From: JAHRAW01 sp965249835
GTDB lineage: Bacteria > Pseudomonadota > Gammaproteobacteria > Arenicellales > Poriferihabitantaceae
Length of the DNA stretch: 64,000 bases
Direction of reading: 5' to 3'
Assembly (NCBI GenBank): GCA_965249835.1
Contig: CBDFMY010000003.1
Span: 310,001-374,000, forward strand
The notes beneath the pieces were generated by a model. That model saw only the letters and a program-made list of their open reading frames with translations, did not search any database and was not told the DNA's origin. Position numbers and translations under genes: made by a program. The stretch's first letter is position 1; every line of letters starts with the position of its first letter. Positions 39,029 through 47,435 of this stretch are shown one piece after another.

Positions 39029-40855
39029 TTACTTTTTCACCCACCAACTCGACGGAAAACCGATGCTGTAGATCGGGCGTCGTTGGGGATGGTCGAAGCG
39101 GTTCCAGTAGGCGATCCAGGCGGTGTCGTTGTAATAGGTGGGTATGGCGTAGTGATTCCACAGCAATACGCGGTCGAGGGCTTTGGTGGTGGTTTGCAGG
39201 GTTTCGAGATCTTTTGCGGCGATAATCTGTTCGATTAACGCATCCACCACCGGGTTTTTGATGCCGCCGGAATTGCCGCCGCGAATGTCGGCCGATTCGG
39301 AGCCGAAAAAACTTTTGAGTTCGGTGCCCGGCGGCGGGAAAAAGTTAAGCCCGCCGACCCACAGGTCAAAGTCGGAATCGTGGATTCGCACGCGCCACTG
39401 GGAGGTGTCCACCAGGCGAATGGACGCATCAATTCCCGATTTTTTGAGCATCTCGATATACGGCAGGGCGAGGCGTTGGGATTCGGGGTAGGCGGTCATC
39501 AATTCCAACTGGAATTGTTTTCCGGTTTTGGCGGAGACCAGTTTGCCGCCTTCAAGATGCCATCCGGCTGACTGAAACAGGCTCAGGGCGCGCCGTCTGC
39601 CGGCCCGGTCGTGCCCGCTACCGTCGGTTTTCGGCGGCACGAAGGCGCGCTCCAGCGCACCCGCGGGCAATTGCACGGCAAAGGGCGCCAGCACGGCTTT
39701 CTCGGCCTCGCCGGGCTGGCCGGTTGCGCCGTAATCAGAATTGGGAAAATAACTTGCAATGCGTTTGTATTGACCATACAACAAGGTTCGCTGGATGGCT
39801 TCAAAGTCATACAGGGTCATGAGTGCCTCGCGCACCCGCGGGTCGGCAAACTTGTCGCGCTTGAGATTGAAAAAATACCCGCCCATGCCGCGCGGGCGCT
39901 TGCTCGGTACCGCTTTTTTCACCACTTCGCCGGAGTCGATTTCGGCGAAATCGTATTCCGTCACCCATCTTTTGGCACTGGATTCCTGGCGAAAGTCGAT
40001 CTCGCCGGCCTTGAAGGCTTCGAGTTCGACGGTGAGATCGCGGTAGTATTCGTAGCGGATTTCATCGATGTTGTGCAAACCGCGTTTGATCGGCAAGTGC
40101 GCGGCCCAGTAGTCCTTGACGCGCTCGTAGGTGATGGCGCGGCCCGGGTCGATTTCCTTCACTCGGTATGGCCCGCTGGTAAGCGGCGGCACCAGCGTGG
40201 AGGCGGTGATGTCTTTGTCTTTCCAGTAGTGAACCGGCAGCGGCGACAGGCCGGCGGCGATGGTAATCGGCTTCATGCTGTGGCGAGTGGCGAAAGTGAA
40301 TTTCAGGTGCCGCTCGGAAAGCGCCTCGGCACCGAGCACATCGTCGTAGAAGGATTGAAAGAACGGACGGCCGTGTTGTTTGATGGTGTCAAGCGCGTGG
40401 ACGAAATCGGCGGCGATGATCGGCATGCCGTCGTGATACACCGCTTCCTCGCGCAAAGTGAAGATCGCCCAACTTTTATCTTCGGGATATTCAACGGACT
40501 CGGCGATTAGCCCGTAGAGGCCATCGATTTCATCGTCGGAGCCAGTCATCAAATCGTCATAAACCGTGCCGATGCTGCTCGGCCATTCGCCTTTTTGCAC
40601 ATAAAAATTGAGCGTGTCGAAAGAACCAAAGTCGCTTAACACAATCCTGCCGCCTTTGGGTGCATTGGGGTTGGCGTAGGGAAAGTGTTCGAGGCCGGCC
40701 GCATACAACGGCTCGCCGAATTCGGCGATGGCCCATTTTTTGGTGATACCGTCTTCGGCACGCAACGGGTTCGGTGACACCAATGCGAGACCGAGCAAAG
40801 CGGCCAGCATTACGCCACGCGAGATGCCACGCCAGATAATAAAGTTATTGTGCAT
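39029..40855 (-). CDS. yejA: extracellular solute-binding protein YejA (family 5)
   Basis: YejA is the periplasmic peptide-binding partner of YejBEF. The 608-residue precursor has an N-terminal signal peptide (RGVMLAALLGLALVSPNPLRA) and the SBP_bac_5 features FPYANPNAPKGGRIVLSDFGSFDTLN, YHDGMPIIAADFVHALD and TSGPYRVKEIDPGRAITYER. It ends IYSIGFPSSWWVKK, typical of YejA. In E. coli yejA directly precedes yejB; here it is on the opposite strand 3.3 kb beyond yejF, with the cyclase gene between. It is divergent from mutY. Confidence 0.92.
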   Translation of the reverse strand: MHNNFIIWRGISRGVMLAALLGLALVSPNPLRAEDGITKKWAIAEFGEPLYAAGLEHFPYANPNAPKGGRIVLSDFGSFDTLNFYVQKGEWPSSIGTVYDDLMTGSDDEIDGLYGLIAESVEYPEDKSWAIFTLREEAVYHDGMPIIAADFVHALDTIKQHGRPFFQSFYDDVLGAEALSERHLKFTFATRHSMKPITIAAGLSPLPVHYWKDKDITASTLVPPLTSGPYRVKEIDPGRAITYERVKDYWAAHLPIKRGLHNIDEIRYEYYRDLTVELEAFKAGEIDFRQESSAKRWVTEYDFAEIDSGEVVKKAVPSKRPRGMGGYFFNLKRDKFADPRVREALMTLYDFEAIQRTLLYGQYKRIASYFPNSDYGATGQPGEAEKAVLAPFAVQLPAGALERAFVPPKTDGSGHDRAGRRRALSLFQSAGWHLEGGKLVSAKTGKQFQLELMTAYPESQRLALPYIEMLKKSGIDASIRLVDTSQWRVRIHDSDFDLWVGGLNFFPPPGTELKSFFGSESADIRGGNSGGIKNPVVDALIEQIIAAKDLETLQTTTKALDRVLLWNHYAIPTYYNDTAWIAYWNRFDHPQRRPIYSIGFPSSWWVKK

Positions 40856-40925
40856 CGTGCGATTATACAATTATAAGCACGCGAACCCGCTGGTTTTTAG
40901 CAACGCGTTGATTGAGTGCGCTATT

Positions 40926-42101
40926 ATGCCCGTTATGACCTCCACAGATTTGCCGCCACTCGCCGGACACGCCGGGCACGCCGAGCGGGTGCTGCACTGG
41001 TTTGACCGCCACGGGCGCAAATCGTTGCCATGGCAGAAGAGTTACGACCCATATCAAATCTGGGTTGCAGAAATTATGCTGCAGCAAACCCGGGTCAGTA
41101 CGGTGATTCCCTATTACCGGAAGTTCATGGCGCGATTTCCCGACATCGCCGCGCTGGCGCGTTGCCAGCCGGATGCGTTGTTGCATTGCTGGTCGGGCCT
41201 CGGTTACTACGCACGGGCGCGCAACCTGCAATCTGCGGCGCAAAAAATCGTTGCCCGACATGGCGGCAAATTCCCCGATAGATTCGATGATGTGCTGGCA
41301 CTTCCCGGCATCGGCCGCTCCACCGCCGGGGCGATTCTGGCGTTTTGCTTTGGTCAACGCCATCCGATTCTGGACGGCAATGTAAAGCGGGTGCTGATGC
41401 GCTGTTACGCCATCGCCGGCCATACCAGCGGCGTCGGTGGTGGAAAAGTGCAGGCGCGGCTGTGGAAAATCGCCGAGCAACTCATGCCAAAGGCGCGAGT
41501 CGGCGACTACAATCAGGCGCTCATGGATCTCGGCGCGACCATTTGCCTGCGCACCAAACCGTTGTGCGTACGCTGTCCGTTGGTGGAGAAATGCGTGGCA
41601 TGGAAACGAGGCAACCCGACCGCGTTTCCGCAAACAAAACCGAAAGCCACGCGACCATGCAAGGCGGTGACCATGTTGCTGGTGAAAAATCAGCAAGCGG
41701 AATTGCTGCTGGTGAAACGGCCACCGAGCGGAATCTGGGGCGGGTTGTGGTCGCTACCCGAATACGCGAATGAATCTTGCCAGGGATTCAACGGCGAGCG
41801 CGGGCAACTACAAACGGGGCAAACGGGGCAAGTGGAGCAAGTGGAGCAAGTGAAACAATGGTTTGAACAACAATTCGGATTCGCCGTGGAAACCGATGCG
41901 CCGTTGCCGCCAATCAGACATTCGTTCACCCATTTCGACCTGGACATTTTGCCGTTGCCGGCGACGGTAACGCGAACCGACACGCGAGTCATGGACACCG
42001 ACCAATATCTTTGGTACAACCCGTCATTCCCCGCGCAGGTCGGGTTGCCGACCGCGGTCAAACGCATTTTGGGCAAATTTCATGCCCGGCAAAGTGAGTG
42101 A
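40926..42101 (+). CDS. mutY: A/G-specific adenine glycosylase
   Basis: MutY removes adenine mispaired with 8-oxoguanine. The roughly 391-residue product has WVAEIMLQQTRVSTVIPYY, the helix-hairpin-helix LPGIGRSTAGAILAF with catalytic-region VKRVLMRC, and the iron-sulfur cluster cysteines (CLRTKPLCVRCPLVEKC). A C-terminal NUDIX-like domain follows (WGGLWSLPEY). A Gln/Val-rich insertion in that domain is encoded by five 9-nt tandem repeats (41811-41855). ATG 40926 or 40935 are both possible. It ends 4 nt before yggX, a common gammaproteobacterial pairing. Confidence 0.95.
   Translation: MPVMTSTDLPPLAGHAGHAERVLHWFDRHGRKSLPWQKSYDPYQIWVAEIMLQQTRVSTVIPYYRKFMARFPDIAALARCQPDALLHCWSGLGYYARARNLQSAAQKIVARHGGKFPDRFDDVLALPGIGRSTAGAILAFCFGQRHPILDGNVKRVLMRCYAIAGHTSGVGGGKVQARLWKIAEQLMPKARVGDYNQALMDLGATICLRTKPLCVRCPLVEKCVAWKRGNPTAFPQTKPKATRPCKAVTMLLVKNQQAELLLVKRPPSGIWGGLWSLPEYANESCQGFNGERGQLQTGQTGQVEQVEQVKQWFEQQFGFAVETDAPLPPIRHSFTHFDLDILPLPATVTRTDTRVMDTDQYLWYNPSFPAQVGLPTAVKRILGKFHARQSE
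41811..41855. repeat. five 9-bp tandem repeats inside mutY
   Basis: CAAACGGGG occurs twice, CAAGTGGAG twice and CAAGTGAAA once, end to end, encoding QTGQTGQVEQVEQVK in the C-terminal domain. Unit length is a multiple of three, so copy-number change would not shift the frame. Confidence 0.85.
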
Positions 42102-42105
42102 TAAA

Positions 42106-42372
42106 ATGAGTCATAAAGTAATGTGCGTCAAATTGGGCAAGCAAGCCGAAGGGCTGGATTTTCCCCCGTGGCCGGGCGAACTCGGCAAGCGGTTGGTTGA
42201 AAATGTCTCCAAGGAAGCCTGGCAGGAATGGCTGCGTCAACAGACCATCCTCATCAATGAATACAAATTGAATCCGTTGGACGCCGAGCACAAACGCTAT
42301 CTCGCCGAGCAGATGGAAGCGTGGTTTTTCGGCGACGGAATTGTTCTGCCGGATGAATGGAAACCGAAGTAG
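42106..42372 (+). CDS. yggX: probable Fe(II)-trafficking protein
   Basis: YggX protects iron-sulfur clusters from oxidation. The 88-residue product contains the conserved cysteine near the N terminus (MCVKLGKQAEGLDFPPWPGELGKRL) and SKEAWQEWLRQQTILINEYKLNP, matching E. coli YggX (91 residues). The ATG at 42106 gives the family N terminus; an earlier frame would overlap mutY. It is the last housekeeping gene before the AT-rich defence island. Confidence 0.94.
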   Translation: MSHKVMCVKLGKQAEGLDFPPWPGELGKRLVENVSKEAWQEWLRQQTILINEYKLNPLDAEHKRYLAEQMEAWFFGDGIVLPDEWKPK

Positions 42373-42507
42373 ATACACGTGACCCTGACAAAAGTGTGCG
42401 AAAGTGAATAGAATAGGAGTGTTACTTAACAACCAATTTGGTAACTCCTCTGTGCGTCCCTGCCAGCCGTCATATAGCGTACCAAGATTTAAAATTGAGG
42501 AAGAATC

Positions 42508-43020
42508 ATGACCATAGCTGATTTTATTGCTATAGCAGCAATTTTCTTTGGCCCAATTGTGGCAGTGCGCGTCTCTCGCTATCTTGACGATCAAAAAGAA
42601 AAAAGGGAACGCAAAGTAAATATATTCAAAACGCTTATGGCAACACGAGCATATACTGTATCTTGGGCACACGTGGAAGCATTGAACAAAATCGATCTTG
42701 AGTTCAATGAGAGCAGTGAAAAGGAAGTGTTTGAAGCTTGGAAGGCGTATCTTGACCTGCTCAACACTACTAATATTCCCGAAGACCAATGGACTACGAA
42801 GCGTGTTGATCTGTTAGTAGATCTTCTGTACAAAATGGCATGCGTGCTTGATTATGATTTCGGCAAAATCGACATTAAAAATTCATTCTATGCGCCAAGG
42901 GCGCATGGGGAAACAGAGGAAGAACAAGATAGGTTGCGAAAGGGTATAATTGAAGTGCTTTCTGGAAAGCGTTCTATAAACATGTCAATCACCAATTGGC
43001 CACAAGAAAATGAGCAGTAG
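42508..43020 (+). CDS. small one-TM protein of unknown function (DUF6680-like)
   Basis: A 170-residue protein with an N-terminal membrane helix (ADFIAIAAIFFGPIVAVRVS), then a basic stretch (DDQKEKRERK) and a helical cytoplasmic domain with ATRAYTVSWAHVEALNKIDLEF. From memory this resembles the DUF6680 family, but I could not verify that. It is the first gene of the AT-rich island and precedes the cytosine methyltransferase by 108 nt in the same direction. Codon use differs from the GC-rich flanks. A weak inverted repeat (GGAGTGTTAC/GTAACTCC) lies in the 135-nt gap upstream. Confidence 0.75.
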   Translation: MTIADFIAIAAIFFGPIVAVRVSRYLDDQKEKRERKVNIFKTLMATRAYTVSWAHVEALNKIDLEFNESSEKEVFEAWKAYLDLLNTTNIPEDQWTTKRVDLLVDLLYKMACVLDYDFGKIDIKNSFYAPRAHGETEEEQDRLRKGIIEVLSGKRSINMSITNWPQENEQ

Positions 43021-43128
43021 CACAGCATTACAATTGCTCAATTGTCACGAAGTTTCGTGGCGAAAATACTGCGTGGCATTCTTCATTGGTTTGTTGCAAG
43101 ATAAACGAAACTTAACAGGAGTGACCTT

Positions 43129-44250
43129 TTGAAAAGAGAAAAACGAAATACGATAAGTCTGTTTTCCGGTGCCGGTGGCATGGATGTCGGTATTCGGGAT
43201 TCTGGTTTTGATGTTCTTGCCGAGATTGAAGTTGACGAGCATTGTTGTGCCACGCTCATAGCCAACGCTGAACACCAAAACACCAACACAAAAATTATGC
43301 ATGCCGATATTAAAAAGGTAGACCCACATGAACTAGCGAAAGAATTTTCTATGAAGAAAGGTGACTTAGATTTACTTTTCGGTGGACCACCGTGTCAGTC
43401 ATTTTCTTTGGCTGGAAAACAACTCGGATTGCGAGATGAACGGGGGCTCCTTCTATTTGAAATGATAAGGTTTGCGAAAGCTTTGCAGCCCAAAGTTATT
43501 CTTCTTGAACAGGTGAAAGGCCTATTATCTTCTAAAGGAATCAATAATCAGCACGGAGAAGTATTTAAGAAATTTTTAGATGAGTTAAAGGAAATCAATT
43601 ACACGCCTAAATGGCGAGTTATCCTTGCTGCTGACTATGGCATACCACAATTAAGACAGCGTCTTTTTGTTGTCGCAACACGCGGATGCAACGGATTTAT
43701 GTTCCCAGAGAAAACATATGCACGAACAAAAGAATGTGGCGGACTGTTTCACTATGAACCGCATGTGAGCATTGGAAAAGTTATCGGTGGGCTTGGGACA
43801 CCCGATCCTAAAATACGGGGAAAAACGGTGTATGAAAGACTTGATAGTCATGTTGATGTTACTCCACAAAGAGATCGGGAACGAATAGCTCAGGTTCCCG
43901 AAGGATCTTATCTTGCAGCACAAACACATCTGGGCAAGGATCTACGGTGCAATTTATCTCCAAAAGACACAACAAAATACCTCCGCCTTCATCGAAAGCG
44001 GCCTTCTAATACCTTGCGCTGTGGGGAAATTTTCTATCATCCTACCGAAGATAGATATTTAACTCCGCGCGAATACATGAGAATACATGGCTATCCTGAT
44101 CACTACATTCTGAAAGGCCCCATTAGGTCAAGAACGGGGTCGGTGCCAAACCTAGACCAACATCGGCAAATAGCCAATTCTGTCCCACCACCACTTGCGA
44201 TGGTTCTTGGAACACAAATAATGAGGTTTTTGGATGAGCAAAATATTTGA
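43129..44250 (+). CDS. DNA (cytosine-5-)-methyltransferase
   Basis: The enzyme transfers a methyl group to C5 of cytosine in a specific site. The 373-residue product has motif I ISLFSGAGGMDVGI, catalytic motif IV GGPPCQSFS, motif VI as LLEQVKG (normally ENV; Glu kept, Asn replaced by Gln), motif VIII RQRLFVVA, a target-recognition region, motif IX near RPSNTLRCG and motif X (QIANSVPPPLAMVLG). The TTG start has a strong AGGAG at 7 nt. The last 17 nt overlap the restriction gene, so the pair is a type II R-M system. Confidence 0.95.
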   Translation: MKREKRNTISLFSGAGGMDVGIRDSGFDVLAEIEVDEHCCATLIANAEHQNTNTKIMHADIKKVDPHELAKEFSMKKGDLDLLFGGPPCQSFSLAGKQLGLRDERGLLLFEMIRFAKALQPKVILLEQVKGLLSSKGINNQHGEVFKKFLDELKEINYTPKWRVILAADYGIPQLRQRLFVVATRGCNGFMFPEKTYARTKECGGLFHYEPHVSIGKVIGGLGTPDPKIRGKTVYERLDSHVDVTPQRDRERIAQVPEGSYLAAQTHLGKDLRCNLSPKDTTKYLRLHRKRPSNTLRCGEIFYHPTEDRYLTPREYMRIHGYPDHYILKGPIRSRTGSVPNLDQHRQIANSVPPPLAMVLGTQIMRFLDEQNI

Positions 44251-45349
44251 ACTTTACGGATATCGGATTGATCGCTGGAATAAAAAAGCCGCCGAGAACA
44301 GATCTAGAGCATGGTGTCCATTTATGGACTCTGAGTGTGATGGAGGTGGAAATCGCTATCTCTCTTCTTTGGACCTGCGCAAGAAAACTCACCTTAAGAA
44401 GTTTTTCCCCGGAAAAGATTTAGTTCAGTCAGGCGTATGCTCCTTGCGCCTTCGAGACAACGAACAACCATGGATTGTTTGTCCCCGTCGATTGCTATCA
44501 TTGCGCACACAAGCGAGCTCTGACCATCAAACGCATGCACGAAATCAGTTGACGAAATACGCCGGACTTGATTCAGGAAAAACCTACCGTGTTTGGTCGG
44601 AAATAAAAATGAAAATTCAAACGACCGACGATGATGATAAGGCAAAGTCATTTGATTACACGTTTGACTACATTATTGCAGGTTCTGCACGAAAGAAACT
44701 TTCTGAAATCACCAAATCGCTCAAAATAGGAGAACGTAATGCTTTGTCTATTGCAGAGGCGAATGGCTACACATTGGCATCCAGGGATGGCGAATACTGG
44801 GTAGACGACTTTCCCGCCGACCCGATAACCATTGTTGAGATTATGACGTCCAGCACATCAGGTGGCAACAAAAACAAAAGAACACAAATTGCAATGGCCT
44901 GTGAAGATGCAATAATTGATCCGGAAAATCATAACGGTCCTGGCATAAATTATCGGCAAGTATGGGCGCGGATGGTCAGTCAATTGATTGTTAAGTCCCA
45001 AGTTGGGCTTGCGTGGAACGGAAAAACTTTTTGGTTGATTCAAGATGTTCTTGCGCAATACATATCAAGCACTACTGCGTTAGATTTGTCGCAACACATC
45101 GCGCAACACCCGGATGAAGTCAATATTCTAGCATTTGGGTATGGCGACATTAACAACAAAGACCCCGAACTCATTACTAAACTCGAAAATTCGACTTTCT
45201 ATGCCGGCCCGATTACTGGAAGCGCAAGAAAAACAGATCAAAAGGGCTTTGTCGAAATTGTCAAGATTGGAGCACCACCTAAAAAAGACTACTTATGGCG
45301 TGCGCTGTTTAAGAAAGCACCGTGTGGCAATATAACCCGGGGAAAGTGA
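44234..45349 (+). CDS. NotI-like type II restriction endonuclease
   Basis: The 371-residue protein resembles NotI. It has four cysteines in the same arrangement as NotI's iron site: C28 in AWCPF, C35 in DSEC, C69 in SGVC and C83 in IVCPRRLL. It also has a PD-(D/E)xK-like core, SFDYTFDYII (139-148) then ITIVEIMTSS (E202), corresponding to NotI's FDWTL...VLEIQTMD. It overlaps the cytosine methyltransferase gene, as expected for cognate partners. Recognition site cannot be read from sequence; a GC-rich site like NotI's is possible. Identification is by memory of NotI, not by search. Confidence 0.8.
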   Translation: MSKIFELYGYRIDRWNKKAAENRSRAWCPFMDSECDGGGNRYLSSLDLRKKTHLKKFFPGKDLVQSGVCSLRLRDNEQPWIVCPRRLLSLRTQASSDHQTHARNQLTKYAGLDSGKTYRVWSEIKMKIQTTDDDDKAKSFDYTFDYIIAGSARKKLSEITKSLKIGERNALSIAEANGYTLASRDGEYWVDDFPADPITIVEIMTSSTSGGNKNKRTQIAMACEDAIIDPENHNGPGINYRQVWARMVSQLIVKSQVGLAWNGKTFWLIQDVLAQYISSTTALDLSQHIAQHPDEVNILAFGYGDINNKDPELITKLENSTFYAGPITGSARKTDQKGFVEIVKIGAPPKKDYLWRALFKKAPCGNITRGK

Positions 45350-45462
45350 GGCCGCTGCACTATTTATTAAAGCACCACCCTGAAAAATCTTCCCAGTGAA
45401 CTAATTTTTCTGTTCGATTTTTCTCTACTGAAAAGCACTAAACTCACATAACGAGATTCTTG

Positions 45463-46521
45463 ATGAAAACAGTGATGATATTAGGCGCAGGCGTTACGAG
45501 AGCCGCAGGCCAAAACAAACCGATGAAACTACGACCACCTTTGGATAGTGACTTCTTTGAAGTGGCGCGGGTGGGCAAGCATAGACAACACAAAAATGTT
45601 ATTAACTGTTTGGAAGGCTTGGTTGGAGGTTATTCTACTACCATAACCAAGTCACTTGAGTTAGCAACAAGCTATCTCTACTTAAAGGCAATTGATGCGC
45701 CACTACGCAGTAAATACCACACCGGGTTCATTGCTTTACTTGAATTGCTCAACTCAGTTTTAGCCGAAACCACTAACGATTTAAAACTTGGAAAGAGATC
45801 GCTTATTTATCGCTTCCTACTAAGTGAAATAAAAAAATTGAAGAGCCCGTCAGATTTATCAATAATCACATTCAATTACGATCTCATAATTGAGAATGCT
45901 CTCCACGAAATTTCCGTCAGCAGACCGGAAGTGTTTGATTTTCCAAAATGTTATCAACTAGAAGAATATGAGAGCGTCCATAGAATAAAAGGAAAGAACC
46001 ATCCGGAATTTGTTATAAGGAGGAATAAGCCCGATGGTGTTAGTCTGCTGAAACTGCATGGTTCTATGAACTGGCACTCTCAACATACTTCAAATCACCC
46101 AAAACCATCGGCACTGTTCGGGCCAAATCGCAAACTACAAGTTATAAACTCACGGCGCATCCCCTGGTCGTTATCATGGAAGCCTCACCAACGCCGCGTT
46201 TATATGAAACCGATCATCATTCCTCCTGTTAGTGGGAAGAGAGGCGTGATGCATGGGTCAGTAATGCCACTTTGGGATATAGCCGCCCAAAAACTACAAA
46301 CCGCAAATCGAATAGTTATTGCCGGATATTCATGCCCTCCTATAGATATTGAGGCGCGTATTCTCCTCAGCGAGAACTTACGTTTAAATAAAGATAAAAA
46401 AGTATATGTGATTGACTCCAACCCACAGACTGCCGCGAAATTTCTTGATTTATGCGCAGTTACACACACTACAATCTATTCTTCCATCTCAAGCTGGTTA
46501 GATGATGCAACCTGCAGTTGA
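45463..46521 (+). CDS. SIR2-like (NAD-binding) protein, putative defence effector
   Basis: A 352-residue protein with a divergent SIR2 fold: MKTVMILGAGVTRAAG (nucleotide-binding glycine loop), SIITFNYDLIIENAL (the TxNxD motif), LLKLHGSMNWH (the LHGS motif, with the catalytic-type His) and RIVIAGYSCPPIDIEARILL. Such domains in phage-defence systems degrade NAD+. Here no membrane or AAA domain is fused. It is preceded by the R-M pair (113-nt gap) and overlaps the next methyltransferase gene by 20 nt, so it is embedded in the island operon. A TTG one codon before the ATG also exists. Confidence 0.78.
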   Translation: MKTVMILGAGVTRAAGQNKPMKLRPPLDSDFFEVARVGKHRQHKNVINCLEGLVGGYSTTITKSLELATSYLYLKAIDAPLRSKYHTGFIALLELLNSVLAETTNDLKLGKRSLIYRFLLSEIKKLKSPSDLSIITFNYDLIIENALHEISVSRPEVFDFPKCYQLEEYESVHRIKGKNHPEFVIRRNKPDGVSLLKLHGSMNWHSQHTSNHPKPSALFGPNRKLQVINSRRIPWSLSWKPHQRRVYMKPIIIPPVSGKRGVMHGSVMPLWDIAAQKLQTANRIVIAGYSCPPIDIEARILLSENLRLNKDKKVYVIDSNPQTAAKFLDLCAVTHTTIYSSISSWLDDATCS

Positions 46522-47356
46522 TGGCACGATGAAAGTGTCGGCAAATCTCACCAAACCCTCCGCACCGAGCGTGAAACACAAACCTGTCGCACTTGACTGC
46601 GCAATCAGGAAATCTGACTTTATCCGTTTTTTGAAATCCCTGTCGCCCGAAAGCGTGGACTTGATACTCACCGACCCGCCATACAACATCAGTCGCAAAA
46701 CCGGCTTTTCGGCGTTAGGCGCGAAATCGGTTGAACGCTTTGCCGTCTCCATGGACTTCGGGGCGTGGGATCATGCGGAGATTGACCTTGAGCAACTGGC
46801 AAAACACGCCTATCGCGTGTTACGCAAGGGCGGCACCGCCATTGTGTTTTATGACGTTTGGAAACTGACCAACCTGGCAACCGCATTGACCGCCGCCGGG
46901 TTGGTGCAGTTGCGTCTGATTGAATGGATAAAGACCAATCCGGTGCCGCTCAATAGCAAGCGCAATTATCTGACAAACAGCCGCGAAGTTGCTGTGCTTG
47001 CGGTAAAGAACGGAAAACCGACATTCAACAGTGAATACGATAATGGCCAATATCACTATCCCATACCGAACAATGGAACGCGCTACCACCCTACCCAAAA
47101 ACCGTTGCCGCTATTCCATGACCTTGTGCTAAAGCACAGCAAGCCGGGGGATTTGGTAGTCGACCCGTTTACCGGCTCCGGGACAACGGCCATCGCCGCA
47201 ATCGCAGAGGGCCGCAAGTTCGCCGGTTGTGATACGGACGCCGGCTACATTAAAATTGCCAGAAAGCGAGTGAAAGATGCCGCCATCCAAAGCCGACCTG
47301 CTTCGGTTGAGTTGCCGGGCGAGGAGCGAGGGAGTGCGCCTACATTAAGCGGATAA
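46502..47356 (+). CDS. DNA methyltransferase (N4/N6 type, beta-class order)
   Basis: The 284-residue product has the catalytic DPPYNISRKTGF early (near residue 60) and the SAM-binding DPFTGSGTTAIAA late (near 220), with a preceding NGTRYHPTQKPLPLF segment. It therefore methylates exocyclic amino groups of adenine or cytosine. No matching nuclease is adjacent except the NotI-like enzyme, whose C5 partner already exists. The last 15 codons (SVELPGEERGSAPTLSG) are encoded by the dispersed repeat, so the native C terminus was probably replaced. GC content is nearer the flanks than that of the preceding genes. Confidence 0.9.
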   Translation: MMQPAVDGTMKVSANLTKPSAPSVKHKPVALDCAIRKSDFIRFLKSLSPESVDLILTDPPYNISRKTGFSALGAKSVERFAVSMDFGAWDHAEIDLEQLAKHAYRVLRKGGTAIVFYDVWKLTNLATALTAAGLVQLRLIEWIKTNPVPLNSKRNYLTNSREVAVLAVKNGKPTFNSEYDNGQYHYPIPNNGTRYHPTQKPLPLFHDLVLKHSKPGDLVVDPFTGSGTTAIAAIAEGRKFAGCDTDAGYIKIARKRVKDAAIQSRPASVELPGEERGSAPTLSG

Positions 47357-47416
47357 GCGACAACGCAACGTAGCGCAACACGGCATGGCGGCGCCATAAT
47401 AAAATGGGCAAGCGCA
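47311..47416. repeat. dispersed intergenic repeat (copy 2), overlapping a gene end
   Basis: The stretch GGGCGAGGAGCGAGGGAGTG, then CTACATTAAG and GCGCAACACGGCATGGC, then CATAATAAAATGGGCAAGC matches modules at 18870-19112 and 55495-55606. Its left part is the 3' end of the methyltransferase gene; its right part runs to just before the next gene. Confidence 0.8.
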
Positions 47417-47435
47417 ATGCGTTATAATCCGCCCC

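Noticed and set aside
37640..39238. 532-codon plus-strand frame opposite the cyclase and yejA genes
   Set aside because: It spans two real minus-strand genes and their gap, and has no recognisable domain.
42373..42507. Possible IS end or attachment site left of the defence island
   Set aside because: An imperfect inverted repeat is present, but no matching copy at 47.3 kb and no transposase or integrase was found.
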